A DNA stretch of 46,777 bases from an uncultured SAR116 cluster alpha proteobacterium (GCA_902537945.1 CACBDG010000018.1:1-46777); one strand, 5' to 3'; positions 17,584 to 28,166 are shown, numbered from the stretch's first letter. A program made the numbers and translations. The notes: generated by a model from the sequence alone, not told the origin.

Positions 17584-20151
17584 TTATCCAACTTTTTGAT
17601 CTATTGAATCTAAACTTCTTGCAACTTCCTTAACTTCAAAACACTCCATCATGTCACCTTCTTGGATATCATTATAATTTTCAAATCCCATTCCACATTC
17701 AGTTCCCTCACGAACTTCTTTAACTTCATCTTTAAACCTTCTTAGAGTTTTTAACATACCCTGATGAATTACCGTGTTATCTCTAAGCAAGCGAAAACTA
17801 CAACCTTTCTTTACAATACCTTCAGTCACAACACATCCAGCAATTTTCCCAATTTTAGAAACAGAAAATACTTTTTTAATTTCTGCATAACCAATAAAAT
17901 TTTCTTGTAAATCAGGATCTAACATTCCTGTTAATGCTAATTTTGCATCTTCAATTAATTCATAGATAATTGAGTGATATCTAATTTCAATATTATCTCT
18001 TCTTGATAGTTCTCTGGCCTGTGGAATAGCTCTAACATTGAATGCAAAGACAAGTGCAGAAGACGCTGATGCAAGTGTAATGTCAGACTCACTTATAGCT
18101 CCAACCGCGCCCGATAAAACTCTAATTTTTACCACAGAATTTCCTATATTTTCTAATGCGGATTTTATCGCCTCTAAAGATCCATGAACATCTGTTTTAA
18201 TAATAACAGGTAATTCAGAAGTTTCTCCTGCTTGAATGTTAGCTAACATTTGTTCTACAGATCCTCTGGCAGCTAATTTTGCTTTCTTTTGCTTTGACTT
18301 TCTTAATCGATAGTCTGCAATTTCTCTTGCTCTTGATTCAGTCTCAACTACATGAGCTAAATCTCCAGCATCTGGAGTTCCAGATAAACCTAGTACTTCG
18401 ACTGGCATTGATGGTCCTGCATTCTTAATTTTTTTTCCTTCATCATTTAATAATGCTCTAACTTTTCCTGATTCAGTTCCTACCACAATAATATCACCTA
18501 CATTTAATGTTCCTGTTTTCACAAGCAAAGTTATAACTGAACCTTTACCTCTTTCAACTTTAGACTCTACAACTACTCCATTTGCGTTTATAGTAGGATC
18601 ACTTTTTAATTCCATTAAATCAGCTTGCAGCTCAAGTGCATCAATTAAATCATTTAGTCCTTCATTATTTTTTGCAGATACATCTATACATTGAACATCA
18701 CCACCCATCTCTTCTGGGATTAAATCGTGTTGAAGCAACTCAGTTCTAACTTTTTGAGGGTTTGCTTCAGGCTTGTCACATTTGTTAACAGCTACAATTA
18801 TTGGACAATCAGCAGCTTTTGCATGTTTAATTGCCTCTATAGTTTGCGGTTTAATTCCATCATCTGCAGCTACAACTAAAATAACAATATCTGTTACGTT
18901 AGCTCCTCTTGCTCTCATTTCTGTAAAAGCTTCGTGTCCTGGAGTATCTATAAAAGATATCTTGGATTTTGTTTTGGTAGTAATTTGGTATGCCCCAATA
19001 TGCTGAGTAATACCTCCAGCTTCACCATCAGCAACTTTACTTTGTCTTAACGCATCGAGTAAAGATGTTTTTCCGTGATCTACATGACCCATTATAGTTA
19101 CAATGGGTGGACGAATAACAAGGTTTTCAGGCTTACTTTCCTCAACAATAAGATCTAATTCTATATCAGATTCTGAGATCCTTTTTGGTTTATGACCAAA
19201 TTCAGTTGTTATTAGTTCAGCTGTTTCAGAATCAATTACTTCCGTTGCTGTGGCCATTATGCCATTTTTCATCAATTCTCTAACTACATCTGCTGTTTTT
19301 TCCGTCATTCTATTGGCTAATTCGGCTACAGTAATAGTATCGGGAATTATAACATCTCTAAACTGTTTAACTGCAGGAGTCTGATCTGCTTGCATTCTAG
19401 CCTTCTCACGCCTTCTTTTTATTGAAGCTAGTGACCTAACTCTGACATTTTCAGAATCAAGAGCACGTGCAATCGTCATTTTTCCTTGTCTTTTCTCTTC
19501 AAAGCTTCTGTTCCATGAAGTTTTTTTAACGTTTTCCCTAAAGACTTCTTTATCTTGAACTTTATTACCTGTCCATGATTTATTATTGTTTGGTAATAAT
19601 TCTGTATCTATTAATTTTTGTCTGTCTTTTTCTGCTTGCAATGCTGCTTCTTCAGCTTTTTTTGCATCAATCTGAAGTTTTACTTGTTCTTCTTCAATTT
19701 TTTTTATTTCAAGTATTTCTTCGGTTTCGACTTTTCTTCTTGCTAACATTTTATCTTTAGGTGCTAATGAGGATGCAGCTTCTGTTGCTTCTAATGCATT
19801 AGCTGCAATACGAGCTTCTTCTAATTTAGCTTTTTCTATCTTTTCAGATGCTAAAATTTCTGCTTCCGCCGCAGTTTTTGCAAGTCCTTCTTGCAATTTT
19901 TTACTACGAGATTGGATTTCTTTTGCGCTCAATCCTGAAGTATTCTCTTGAGGCACATTCTCAGCTAAATTTGTTCTAATTGATGACCTTTTTGTTCGTT
20001 TAACCTCAACTTGAACAGTCCCCCTGCTAATCCTGGAATTAGCAGTAATATTATTAGGCGATTTATTTGTAGTAATTGAATTTTTTAATGTTAATTTTCC
20101 TCCAGAAGAAAGGCTTAATTTTTTTCTTTCTCCATTTACTTTATCTTCCAT
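17584..20151 (-). CDS. infB: Translation initiation factor IF-2
   Basis: IF-2 is the GTPase that places initiator tRNA on the ribosome. Of its 855 residues, about the first 220 form a low-complexity region with a charged Ala/Glu/Lys helix, probably coiled coil. IF2_N-like sequences follow ([20 protein letters not shown]), then the G domain with [16 protein letters not shown] and [10 protein letters not shown], then the beta-barrel and the C-terminal initiator tRNA-binding domain. AAGGAA precedes the ATG by nine bases. It follows nusA after only 24 bases; the small ylxR gene usually found between them in alphaproteobacteria is missing. Confidence 0.98.
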   Translation of the reverse strand: MEDKVNGERKKLSLSSGGKLTLKNSITTNKSPNNITANSRISRGTVQVEVKRTKRSSIRTNLAENVPQENTSGLSAKEIQSRSKKLQEGLAKTAAEAEILASEKIEKAKLEEARIAANALEATEAASSLAPKDKMLARRKVETEEILEIKKIEEEQVKLQIDAKKAEEAALQAEKDRQKLIDTELLPNNNKSWTGNKVQDKEVFRENVKKTSWNRSFEEKRQGKMTIARALDSENVRVRSLASIKRRREKARMQADQTPAVKQFRDVIIPDTITVAELANRMTEKTADVVRELMKNGIMATATEVIDSETAELITTEFGHKPKRISESDIELDLIVEESKPENLVIRPPIVTIMGHVDHGKTSLLDALRQSKVADGEAGGITQHIGAYQITTKTKSKISFIDTPGHEAFTEMRARGANVTDIVILVVAADDGIKPQTIEAIKHAKAADCPIIVAVNKCDKPEANPQKVRTELLQHDLIPEEMGGDVQCIDVSAKNNEGLNDLIDALELQADLMELKSDPTINANGVVVESKVERGKGSVITLLVKTGTLNVGDIIVVGTESGKVRALLNDEGKKIKNAGPSMPVEVLGLSGTPDAGDLAHVVETESRAREIADYRLRKSKQKKAKLAARGSVEQMLANIQAGETSELPVIIKTDVHGSLEAIKSALENIGNSVVKIRVLSGAVGAISESDITLASASSALVFAFNVRAIPQARELSRRDNIEIRYHSIIYELIEDAKLALTGMLDPDLQENFIGYAEIKKVFSVSKIGKIAGCVVTEGIVKKGCSFRLLRDNTVIHQGMLKTLRRFKDEVKEVREGTECGMGFENYNDIQEGDMMECFEVKEVARSLDSIDQKVG

Positions 20152-20175
20152 AACAAAAGTTCCTTTAATTCTAAA

Positions 20176-21696
20176 TTAATCATCAACATTTTCTTCTGCA
20201 AACCAATGTTGTCTAGCTTTCATAATTACTGAACCAGCATCATCCTCATTTATAAAAACCTTATCACCTAATAAGTTAAAAAGTTCTTCGCTATCCAATT
20301 CTGCAAGGTCATCTAAAGTTTTTATATTTTTCTCAGCTAAAGTTAAAATGCTAGATTTACTCAGTTCAGGAAAATTGAATAAATCATCTGATACCTTCAG
20401 TTTTTTTAAAGAATTATCAATTCTTTCAGATTCTTGTTTCACAAAATTCTGAGCCCTTTGACTTAATTCTAATGATATATCTTCATCAAAGCCTTCTATT
20501 GAGGTAAGCTCTTCAAGTGAGGCTTCTGCAATATCAGAAATGGTTACAAATCCCTCACCAACCATCAAATGTGCTATAACATCATCAATATCTAGAGCTT
20601 CAATAAAGATTTTACTTCTTTCTGAAAACTCTTCTTGTCTTTTTTCAGATTCTTCAGCTTCAGTCAAAATATCAACAAACCAGCCAGTTAATTGTGAAGC
20701 TAACCTAACGTTTTGTCCTCTTCGACCTATTGCCAAGGATAATTGATCGTCAGGAACAACAACCTCCATCCTTACAGCATCTTCATCCATTACTACCTTA
20801 GACGGAACAGCAGGAGCTAAAGCATTAATTACAAATGTTACAGGATCTTCTGTCCATGGTATTATTTCTATTTTTTCACCTTGTAATTCGCTTACAACAG
20901 CTTGCACTCTTGAACCTCTCATTCCCACACAAGCCCCTACTGGGTCAATGCTAGGATCATTAGAAAAAGCCGATATTTTAGCTCTACTGCCTGGTTCTCT
21001 AGCAACTCCTTTTATTTCGATGATACCGTCATAAATTTCTGGAACTTCTTGTGTGAACAATGCAGCTAAAAAATCATTTGACGCCCTTGATAAAAAGATT
21101 TGGGGTCCTTTAGGTTGTTCACTAACTTCTATGATGAAACACCTTAGTCTATCTCCAGGCCTTAATTGTTCTCGAGGAATCATGTGATCTTTTTTTATCA
21201 CTGCTTCAGCTCTACCTAAGTCAATAGTTACTGATTGATTATCAACTCTTTTAATAGTTCCTACAACAATTTCACCTACACGATCTTTATATTCTTGAAA
21301 TTGTCTTTGTCGTTCTGCTTCTCTTACTTTTTGAGAAATTACTTGCTTTGCAGTTTGCGCTGCAATTCGCCCAAAATCAATAGGTGGTAAACTTTGTTTA
21401 TAAAACTCTCCAATTTCAAGATTAAGTTTTCTCCTTAATGATTCCTTATAAGTCATTTGGGTTGAATCATTTTCGACACTTTCTACAACTTCAATAAATT
21501 GAGCAATATTTATCGATCCATTCTTTCTATCAATTTTGGCCCTAATATCTCTTTCTAAACCATATTTTGATCTGGCAGCTTTTTCTATTGCTTCTTCCAT
21601 GGCGATAATAACTTCTTCTTTATCTATAGATTTTTCTCTAGAAACTGCTTCAGCAACTTGTATAAGTTCTAATCTAGGTATAGATTTAACTTCCAT
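20176..21696 (-). CDS. nusA: Transcription termination/antitermination factor NusA
   Basis: NusA binds RNA polymerase and modulates pausing, termination and antitermination. The 506-residue protein has the N-terminal polymerase-binding domain (about 1-130), an S1 domain (VGEIVVGTIKRVDNQSVTIDLGRAEAVI), two KH domains (GACVGMRGSRVQAVVSELQGEKIEI; AIGRRGQNVRLASQLTG in part), and two acidic C-terminal helix-hairpin-helix repeats (about 355-500), as in gamma- and alphaproteobacteria. GAGGAA sits six bases before the start. It follows rimP by 24 bases and is the second gene of the rimP-nusA-infB-rbfA-truB operon. Confidence 0.98.
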   Translation of the reverse strand: MEVKSIPRLELIQVAEAVSREKSIDKEEVIIAMEEAIEKAARSKYGLERDIRAKIDRKNGSINIAQFIEVVESVENDSTQMTYKESLRRKLNLEIGEFYKQSLPPIDFGRIAAQTAKQVISQKVREAERQRQFQEYKDRVGEIVVGTIKRVDNQSVTIDLGRAEAVIKKDHMIPREQLRPGDRLRCFIIEVSEQPKGPQIFLSRASNDFLAALFTQEVPEIYDGIIEIKGVAREPGSRAKISAFSNDPSIDPVGACVGMRGSRVQAVVSELQGEKIEIIPWTEDPVTFVINALAPAVPSKVVMDEDAVRMEVVVPDDQLSLAIGRRGQNVRLASQLTGWFVDILTEAEESEKRQEEFSERSKIFIEALDIDDVIAHLMVGEGFVTISDIAEASLEELTSIEGFDEDISLELSQRAQNFVKQESERIDNSLKKLKVSDDLFNFPELSKSSILTLAEKNIKTLDDLAELDSEELFNLLGDKVFINEDDAGSVIMKARQHWFAEENVDD

Positions 21697-21720
21697 TTTA
21701 TTTCCTCTATAATATAAAAA

Positions 21721-22209
21721 CTAATTAGCTTGATTTTGTTTAATAGACCAATCAAGATCAATATTTGCTTTTTCAATTTCTAAAAAATTGAACTTCATTT
21801 CATGCTCTTCAGTTTCGAGTAAAATTTTTCCATTTTTATCAATTCCCCCAAGAAAACCTATGTATGTTTTTTTGCCTAAAAATTTTTGTTTTAACACTAT
21901 TTTTGCCTTGCTATCTTTGAATGACTTATAATCATCTATCATTGTCAATGGTCTTGCCAAACCACCTGAAGACACTTCAAGGACATAAGAAGAACTTATT
22001 GGGTCATGAACTTCTAAAAAAGTAGAAATATGTTTACTTAAAAAAACACAATCATCAATTTCCATTTTTTTATCTTTAATTCGCTCTGTCATAATCTGCA
22101 ATGTTTTTTTTCCATAAACATTAATTAATTTACAGCGAATAAGATGATACCCCAATTTTTTTAATCTTAAAAATAACAATTCTCTTATTTGTTCTTCAAT
22201 AATTGACAT
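21721..22209 (-). CDS. rimP: Ribosome maturation factor RimP
   Basis: RimP is needed for efficient maturation of the 30S subunit. The 162-residue protein fits the family: an N-terminal alpha/beta domain (LKKLGYHLIRCKLI, LQIMTER, DDCVFLSKHISTFLEVHDPISSSYVLEVSSGGLARPL in pieces) and a C-terminal SH3-like barrel. The segment YVLEVSSGGLARPL corresponds to the family's Y-LEVSSPGL-RPL; here Gly replaces the usual Pro. It is first in the nusA-infB operon; an intrinsic terminator ends 15 bases before its ATG and a promoter-like sequence lies just beyond. Confidence 0.94.
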   Translation of the reverse strand: MSIIEEQIRELLFLRLKKLGYHLIRCKLINVYGKKTLQIMTERIKDKKMEIDDCVFLSKHISTFLEVHDPISSSYVLEVSSGGLARPLTMIDDYKSFKDSKAKIVLKQKFLGKKTYIGFLGGIDKNGKILLETEEHEMKFNFLEIEKANIDLDWSIKQNQAN

Positions 22210-22224
22210 TCAAATTCCAAAAAT

Positions 22225-22250
22225 AAAAAAAGCGAGTCGAAGGACTCACT
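22225..22250 (-). terminator. Rho-independent terminator between trmB and rimP
   Basis: On the minus strand AGTGAGTC pairs with GACTCGCT (eight pairs, one of them G-T) around the loop CTTC, followed by a T run. It lies 62 bases after trmB and 15 bases before rimP, both on the minus strand, so it ends the long upstream operon (tsaB side to trmB) just before the nusA operon starts. Since it also lies just after a promoter-like sequence (22260-22288), it might instead be the first structure of the rimP message. Confidence 0.85.
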
Positions 22251-22259
22251 AAACGAACT

Positions 22260-22288
22260 ATAATAATTTTTTTCTAAAAAAAAATCAA
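22260..22288 (-). promoter_or_regulatory. Candidate promoter of the rimP-nusA-infB operon
   Basis: On the minus strand TTGATT (22288-22283) is separated by 17 bases of T and A tracts from TATTAT (22265-22260). Transcription would start near 22253, right at the foot of the terminator hairpin. The region between trmB and the hairpin holds no gene. In such AT-rich DNA boxes of this quality also occur by chance. Confidence 0.4.
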
Positions 22289-22311
22289 TAAGTTTGGATA
22301 TAAAACATTTT

Positions 22312-22998
22312 TTAAGATAATATATGTTTCTTTTGAAAAATAAACCAATTTGGTTTTCTTTTCTGGATGATAGCTTTTATTTCATATTTAGTCTTAAAAC
22401 AATCATTTGGTCTAATTTGCCAATCTTTGGAGCTTTTAACTATCCATTCAAACTTTTTATATCCTTGAAATTTTTCTAATATCCAAGTTTTTAAAATATC
22501 ATGGTCTGTAGCAATTGTGATTGTACCTTTGGGCTTTATGATTGGATAGATTGTTTCTATAAATTCATTTTGTATTAATCTTCTATTTTCATGCTTTTTT
22601 TTTGGCCAAGGGTCTGGAAAAAGTATTTTTATTGCAGAAATACTTTCCAAAGGGAAATAACCTAGTATTTTTCTAATATCATCTGGCCAAATCATAACAT
22701 TATTTAAATTATACTCAATTATTTTGTTTAAACATTTTGCATTGGTATTTAAAAAAGGATCAGCACCAATGTAGAAGTATTCAGAATTTTTTTTTGCAGA
22801 GTTAACTAGATTTTCACCATCACCAAATCCAATTTCAAGTATTATGTTTTTTTTTAACTTAAAAAAATTTTTTAAATCTTCTTTTTTAATTAAAAACTTT
22901 TTGCCTTTTTTTATTGATAATTTTCCAGTTTTAGATAACCTTCTACCCTTCCTTCTTCCATAAAAAACAGGACTTTCTCGATAATTTTCTATATTCAA
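22312..22998 (-). CDS. trmB: tRNA (guanine-N7-)-methyltransferase TrmB
   Basis: TrmB methylates G46 in the variable loop of tRNA with SAM. The 228-residue protein has the SAM-site segment ILEIGFGDGENLV, IGADPF, and the diagnostic FPDPWPKKKHENRRL. The N-terminal RRKGRRLSKTGKLSIKKG stretch is basic and suits tRNA binding. It begins 5 bases after metK, whose SAM product it consumes, and ends before a strong terminator, so it is the last gene of the long operon. Confidence 0.97.
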   Translation of the reverse strand: MNIENYRESPVFYGRRKGRRLSKTGKLSIKKGKKFLIKKEDLKNFFKLKKNIILEIGFGDGENLVNSAKKNSEYFYIGADPFLNTNAKCLNKIIEYNLNNVMIWPDDIRKILGYFPLESISAIKILFPDPWPKKKHENRRLIQNEFIETIYPIIKPKGTITIATDHDILKTWILEKFQGYKKFEWIVKSSKDWQIRPNDCFKTKYEIKAIIQKRKPNWFIFQKKHILS

Positions 22999-23003
22999 TT
23001 GAT

Positions 23004-24179
23004 TTAGATTTCCCTTAAAATAGCTTCAACAAGATCAGTTTTTTCCCATGAGAAAGAGCCTGCAATACCTTCATTAGGAGATCTTCCAAAATGTCCATAT
23101 GCTGAAGTTGGGAGATAAATTGGTTTGTTTAATTTCAGATGCTCTCTGATTCCTCTCGGAGACATATCAACTAAGTTTGAAAGAATTTGTTCAATTTTAT
23201 TATCATCTACTTTTGCAGTACCATCTGTATTAACATATAATGAAAGAGGTTTTGAAACGCCAATTGCATAAGCAATTTGTATTGTACATTTAGTTGCAAT
23301 ACCTGAAGCTACAACGTTTTTTGCTAAATATCTTGTTAAATATGCAGCTGATCTATCTACTTTTGTAGGGTCCTTACCAGAAAATGCACCACCACCATGA
23401 GGAGATGCTCCTCCATATGTATCAACAATTATCTTTCTTCCTGTTAGACCTGCATCTCCGTCAGGACCACCAATCTCAAAAATGCCAGTTGGATTAACAT
23501 AAAATTCATCCTCTGGACACATCCATCCATCTGGCAAAACTTTAAGTACAATTTTTCTAATAATTTCTCGAATTTCATCTTGTGAACAGTCTTTTCTGTG
23601 CTGTGTGGAAACAACTACAGAACTAGTTTTTACAGGCTTGCCATCTTTATATTCTAGTGTAATTTGTGACTTGCTATCCGGTAACAGTATTGAGTTTTTG
23701 TCCTCATGTCTTTTTTTTGCCATTTCTTTTAGTATTTTGTGTGCATAATATATTGGAGCAGGCATTAAATCATCTGTTTCATTACACGCATAACCAAACA
23801 TCAATCCTTGATCTCCAGCTCCTTCATCTTTATTTCCAGATTTGTCTACGCCAACAGCAATGTTTGAAGATTGAGAATGCAAATGACATTCAAAATGCAT
23901 ATTTTTCCAATGGTATCCTTCTTGTTCATAACCGATTTCATAAACAGTATTTCTTACTAATTTTTCTATTTCATCATTTGTAATATCTATTCCTTCTGGA
24001 AGCCTATATTCTCCAGCAATAATTGTTCTGTTTGTTGATACCATGGTCTCACATGCAACCCTTGCTTCAGGATATTTACTTAACATTAAATCTACAACGG
24101 CGTCTGAAATTCTATCACAAATTTTATCAGGGTGTCCTTCGGAGACAGATTCTGAAGTAAACAAATAATTTTTTTTCAT
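23004..24179 (-). CDS. metK: S-adenosylmethionine synthetase
   Basis: MetK makes SAM from methionine and ATP. The 391-residue protein begins [21 protein letters not shown], with the ATP-binding His in GHPDK, and shows [12 protein letters not shown] and [19 protein letters not shown], the family signatures. Its ATG overlaps the lnt stop codon by four bases (ATGA), so it is translationally coupled to lnt. There is no room for a SAM riboswitch in front of it, and the Xre-type regulator gene that often separates lnt and metK in alphaproteobacteria is absent. Confidence 0.98.
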   Translation of the reverse strand: MKKNYLFTSESVSEGHPDKICDRISDAVVDLMLSKYPEARVACETMVSTNRTIIAGEYRLPEGIDITNDEIEKLVRNTVYEIGYEQEGYHWKNMHFECHLHSQSSNIAVGVDKSGNKDEGAGDQGLMFGYACNETDDLMPAPIYYAHKILKEMAKKRHEDKNSILLPDSKSQITLEYKDGKPVKTSSVVVSTQHRKDCSQDEIREIIRKIVLKVLPDGWMCPEDEFYVNPTGIFEIGGPDGDAGLTGRKIIVDTYGGASPHGGGAFSGKDPTKVDRSAAYLTRYLAKNVVASGIATKCTIQIAYAIGVSKPLSLYVNTDGTAKVDDNKIEQILSNLVDMSPRGIREHLKLNKPIYLPTSAYGHFGRSPNEGIAGSFSWEKTDLVEAILREI

Positions 24180-25705
24180 TTAATGTTTTCCTTATAATAA
24201 TTTATGTATAATTTGTTTATAGTTAACAAAATAAAAATTGAAATAATAAATATATATTCTCCAAAAACTTTATAGAGTGTATAGTCCAATGCTAGTATCA
24301 TTTTGTTTGTTTTTACACCTTCTTTATAAAGACTGACTTTACTGATTATTTCTCCATATGGTGATATATAAACAGAAATGCCAGTATTTGCTACCCTTGC
24401 TAATGGCAAACCAAATTCTACAGCTTTAATTCGTGCCAAAGCCAAGTGCTGGTAGGGTCCAATGGTTTTACCAAACCACGCATCATTTGTAATATTTATC
24501 AACAAATTTGTATTTTTGGAAATTCTATTAAATATCTCATCAGCAAATAAAATTTCATAGCAAATCAATGTTATAATTTTACCAAAACCATCAATTGTTG
24601 GATTTAATTTTAATTTGCCACTGTTAAAATCTTTTTGAGGTAATAGATCAGAAAATGGTCTTAAATATTTTCGAAATGGAATATATTCTCCAAATGGAAC
24701 TAACTTTAATTTATCATATTGATATAAAATTTTTCCTTTATAACCTAAAAAAACAAGAGAATTAAAAAGTTTACTTCCTTCGGTTCTTAATAAACCAACT
24801 ACTAAAATTGTATTTTGATTTCTTATAACTTGTTGACTTATTGAAGAAAGGAATTTTATTTCTTTAGGTATTGAACCTTCAAAGCTAGTTTCAGGCCATA
24901 TAATGATTCTTTTTTTTTCACCAAATTTTTTTTTATTAGCTGATGACAACATAATAAGTTTTTTTAAATGTTTTTCTCTATTTTTTAAATTCCACTTATT
25001 TTTTTGTTCAATATTTGGCTGTACAAGTGTAACTAATTCATTTTTGGTTTTGATATTATTTTTATTGTAGAATCGAAATATGCCAGAAAAAAGTAAAAAT
25101 AATATTGGTATTGATAATAATGAAAAAACAAAATATTTTCCTTTAAAATTTGAGAATAAAATAAATGGTAGAACACTGATTGTCAAAACCACTAAATTTG
25201 CTGAAAAGCTTCCAATAAATGAAAATATTTGAATTAAATATTCATTAGATGATAATACCATCGAAGGCATCAACCAGGGAAACCCTGTAAATATTTTAGC
25301 TCTTAAATATTCAAAAAATGATATAAAAATAATAATATATATAATACAAAATGATTTGTTTTTGCTGACTATTTTAGCACAAAGACAAGCAAGACCCCAA
25401 AAAATTGATAATAAACTTGGCAAAATAATAATTGCTATTGGCATTAGAAGAGCGTGATAAGTATCTGCCACAAGAAATGCTGACCCAATCCAGTATAAAC
25501 CAAATGAAAACCACCCAAACCCTAAAAACCACCCCGCAATAAAAGTCTTCAAAAACGAAGATGTAAAATTTATTAAATATATACCAAAACCAATGCCAAA
25601 AATTAATGGAAGAATAGAAAAAGGAGAATTTGAAAATGTTGCTATAGCACCAGAAATATAAATTATTACATAATTTGATTTTAAGAAATTATAAAATTTG
25701 TTCAT
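24176..25705 (-). CDS. lnt: Apolipoprotein N-acyltransferase
   Basis: Lnt adds the third acyl chain to the N-terminal Cys of lipoproteins in the inner membrane. The first half of the 509 residues holds several hydrophobic segments (about six helices), the second a nitrilase-like domain with the catalytic triad Glu ([11 protein letters not shown]), Lys ([14 protein letters not shown]) and Cys ([11 protein letters not shown]), and a last membrane helix lies at the C-terminus. It follows corC by 8 bases, a standard pair, and overlaps metK by four bases. Confidence 0.96.
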   Translation of the reverse strand: MNKFYNFLKSNYVIIYISGAIATFSNSPFSILPLIFGIGFGIYLINFTSSFLKTFIAGWFLGFGWFSFGLYWIGSAFLVADTYHALLMPIAIIILPSLLSIFWGLACLCAKIVSKNKSFCIIYIIIFISFFEYLRAKIFTGFPWLMPSMVLSSNEYLIQIFSFIGSFSANLVVLTISVLPFILFSNFKGKYFVFSLLSIPILFLLFSGIFRFYNKNNIKTKNELVTLVQPNIEQKNKWNLKNREKHLKKLIMLSSANKKKFGEKKRIIIWPETSFEGSIPKEIKFLSSISQQVIRNQNTILVVGLLRTEGSKLFNSLVFLGYKGKILYQYDKLKLVPFGEYIPFRKYLRPFSDLLPQKDFNSGKLKLNPTIDGFGKIITLICYEILFADEIFNRISKNTNLLINITNDAWFGKTIGPYQHLALARIKAVEFGLPLARVANTGISVYISPYGEIISKVSLYKEGVKTNKMILALDYTLYKVFGEYIFIISIFILLTINKLYINYYKENIK

Positions 25706-25713
25706 TTATAAAT

Positions 25714-26583
25714 TTACAGTTTTAATTGATTAAAGGATTTTATATTTTTAAGTCCTCTAATTTTTACTAAAATAACTTTTCTTGGATCTGCCTCTAATAT
25801 TTCAAATTTTAATCCTGAAGGATAGTACCTAATTACTTCCCCTTTTACGGGAACTCTTCCAGCTATACTTATAATAAATCCACCTAATGTTTCTATTTCA
25901 TCATTTAAATCTTCTTTTTTGATTGATGATACAAAACCATCAAGCAAGTCAATGACAATTCTGGCTTCAACTATGATAGACCCATCTTGCATTTTTTCTA
26001 ATCTGCACTCTGAGGATAAGTCATGTTCGTCCTCAATTTCTCCAACAAGTTCTTCTACTAAATCTTCTATTGTTACTAAACCATCAATACCACCATATTC
26101 GTCTACAACAAGAGCTAAATGTCTTCTTTTGACTCTCATTTCATAAAGCAAGTCTAACAAACTTATAGATGGGGAAACAAAAATTGGTTTCTTTAATAAA
26201 GTTTTAATATCTTGTTTTTCTTTCAAAAACAAATTAGCTAAAACATCTTTTATGTGGAGTATGCCTACTATATCATCTAAACTCTCATTTCTTACTGGTA
26301 CTCTACTGTGATTAGTTTTGATTAATTGTTTAACTATTTGATTAAAATCATCTGACATTGCAACAGAAATAATATCAACTCTTGGAACCATAACGTCAGA
26401 AGCTGTAATTCCCCTTAATCCAGCAAGATTTTTTAATAATTCGTTCTCATGACTTAAAGTTTTACCATTAGAATCGTCTGCATTTATTCTTTTTGCAACA
26501 AACTGCTCTAATTCTTTATCGAGATTTTTTTCTACATTTTGATATTTAGTTTTCTTAAAAAAGTTGGGGAGGCTGATTTTCAT
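25714..26583 (-). CDS. corC: CorC/HlyC-family CBS-domain protein
   Basis: The 289-residue protein has two CBS domains (VMVPRVDIISV ... VGILHIKDVLAN; PIFVSPSISLLDLLYEM ... GGIDGLVTIEDLVEELVGEIEDE) and a C-terminal CorC_HlyC transporter-associated domain (DGSIIVEARIVIDLL ... GGFIISIAGRVPVKGEVI). It lacks the N-terminal DUF21 membrane region of larger relatives, as does enterobacterial CorC (YbeX). A role in magnesium/cobalt efflux or in ion homeostasis of the ribosome-related ybeY operon has been proposed for the family. It lies between ybeY (32 bases) and lnt, the conserved order. Confidence 0.92.
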   Translation of the reverse strand: MKISLPNFFKKTKYQNVEKNLDKELEQFVAKRINADDSNGKTLSHENELLKNLAGLRGITASDVMVPRVDIISVAMSDDFNQIVKQLIKTNHSRVPVRNESLDDIVGILHIKDVLANLFLKEKQDIKTLLKKPIFVSPSISLLDLLYEMRVKRRHLALVVDEYGGIDGLVTIEDLVEELVGEIEDEHDLSSECRLEKMQDGSIIVEARIVIDLLDGFVSSIKKEDLNDEIETLGGFIISIAGRVPVKGEVIRYYPSGLKFEILEADPRKVILVKIRGLKNIKSFNQLKL

Positions 26584-26615
26584 CGTTTTAATTCTTCGTT
26601 ATCAATTAAATTTAA

Positions 26616-27128
26616 TTAATCATAAGGATTTTCTATGTGAATAGACCGTAAAATTTCAATTTCTAAATTTTGCATTTTTTTTGCTTGTTCTTCTGTTTCA
26701 TGATCATAACCTAACAAATGTAAAACTCCATGAATAAATAAATGTGTAAGATGACTATGAATACTTTTATTATCTCTTTTGGCCTCTTTACAAATTGTTT
26801 CATTCGAAAATATTATATCGCCTAAAAAAAGTGTTTTATCAGATTTAAAAAAAGAAGGAAAAGAAAGAACATTAGTAGCTGAGTTCAATTTTCTAAAGTA
26901 ATAATTAAGCTCCATTATTTTTTTATCTCCAGAAAAAGATACTGAAATTAAATTTTTAGAATTAGAAAAAGTTGAGTCCGATTTTTCATGAATTTTGTCC
27001 AAAATTTGATCTAAATTTTCTAGAAAATCATTTATTAATTTTTTATTCCACAATAAAACATCTATAGAACACTCAATAATAAATATATCATTCTCCCAAA
27101 TTTTGTAATCTTCGTTACTTATTTTCAT
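26616..27128 (-). CDS. ybeY: Endoribonuclease YbeY
   Basis: YbeY is a metal-dependent RNase acting in 16S rRNA 3'-end maturation and ribosome quality control. The 170-residue protein carries the zinc motif HGVLHLLGYDH (H-x3-H-x5-H), the upstream NATNVLSFP-like segment (here SATNVLSFPSFF) and LGDIIFS. It lies 20 bases downstream of phoH and upstream of corC, as in most proteobacteria. Confidence 0.96.
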   Translation of the reverse strand: MKISNEDYKIWENDIFIIECSIDVLLWNKKLINDFLENLDQILDKIHEKSDSTFSNSKNLISVSFSGDKKIMELNYYFRKLNSATNVLSFPSFFKSDKTLFLGDIIFSNETICKEAKRDNKSIHSHLTHLFIHGVLHLLGYDHETEEQAKKMQNLEIEILRSIHIENPYD

Positions 27129-27148
27129 TATAATTTTTTTTTAAAAGA

Positions 27149-28150
27149 TTATTGTTTATTGATGGAATCATATGCTTTAATAATTTTTGCAACTATTGGA
27201 TGCCTTATTACATCATTAGTGTCCAAAAACGTTATCTTAATATCTCTTATTTTACTAAGTATTTTTTTTGACTCTTTCAATCCAGAGGTTTGCCCGTTGG
27301 GAAGATCAACTTGACTTAAATCCCCATTAATAACCATTCTTGATCCTTCACCAATTCGTGTTAAAACCATTTTCATCTGCACTGGGGTAGTATTTTGTGC
27401 TTCATCAACTATTACAAATGCATTCGTAAATGTTCTGCCTCTCATAAATGCTAGGGGTGCAATCTCTATTTCACCAGATTGAATTTTTTTTTCTACTCTA
27501 TCTGCTGGGATCATTTCATATAATGCATCATAAATAGGTCTAAGATAGGGATCTATTTTTTCTTTCATATCGCCTGGTAAAAAACCAAGCCTTTCTCCTG
27601 CCTCAACAGCTGGTCTAGTTAAAATAATTTTTTCAATAAGGCCTTTTTTCAACATATGAATACCTTTTGCAACAGCTAGGTAGGACTTTCCAGTTCCAGC
27701 AGGCCCAAGACCAAAAACTAATTCAAAATTATTCAGAGCTTCAAAATATCTTTTTTGACCGATACTCTTAGGAATAATAGTTTTTTTCCAGGTTTTAAAT
27801 TTTAAATCTTCATTTTGATCAATTTTTTTATTTGATTTTGCATTGGAAGGCATACCATTTATCATTCTTAACTCAGTTTCAAAATCTGAAAAATTAAAAT
27901 CAGAAATTTCTGACTTTTCAAGGGATAATTTATGGTAAATATTTGAAAGTATTAACTTAGCCTTGTTTATATTTTCTTTATTTCCTGAAATATTAAATTG
28001 GTTACCAAATAAGTTTATATTTACATCTATCAAATTTTCTAATTTTGTAAGATTAACGCTATGATGACCTACTAAAACTGCTATTAATGAGTTATTAGGA
28101 AGTTCAAGTGAAATTTCTTCTTTTTTTATTTTATTATTCAAAACATTCAA
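27149..28150 (-). CDS. phoH: PhoH-like ATPase
   Basis: PhoH-family proteins are cytoplasmic ATPases with a RecA-like fold and a proposed RNA-related role beside YbeY; the exact function is not settled. The 333-residue protein has a KH-like N-terminal part (about 15-75), Walker A GLGPAGTGKSYLAV, the conserved ILTRPAVEAGERLGFLPGD and Walker B AFVIVDEAQN, with MVINGDLSQVDLP near the end. It starts 16 bases after miaB and ends 20 bases before ybeY. Confidence 0.95.
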   Translation of the reverse strand: MNVLNNKIKKEEISLELPNNSLIAVLVGHHSVNLTKLENLIDVNINLFGNQFNISGNKENINKAKLILSNIYHKLSLEKSEISDFNFSDFETELRMINGMPSNAKSNKKIDQNEDLKFKTWKKTIIPKSIGQKRYFEALNNFELVFGLGPAGTGKSYLAVAKGIHMLKKGLIEKIILTRPAVEAGERLGFLPGDMKEKIDPYLRPIYDALYEMIPADRVEKKIQSGEIEIAPLAFMRGRTFTNAFVIVDEAQNTTPVQMKMVLTRIGEGSRMVINGDLSQVDLPNGQTSGLKESKKILSKIRDIKITFLDTNDVIRHPIVAKIIKAYDSINKQ

Positions 28151-28166
28151 GCTTTCAATTTTAACG

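Noticed and set aside
22231-22250. tRNA T-arm-like string (GAGTCCTTCGACTC on the minus strand) as part of a tRNA gene near rimP
   Set aside because: The loop has only four bases, no acceptor, D or anticodon arm is found nearby, and a T run follows, so it is a terminator.
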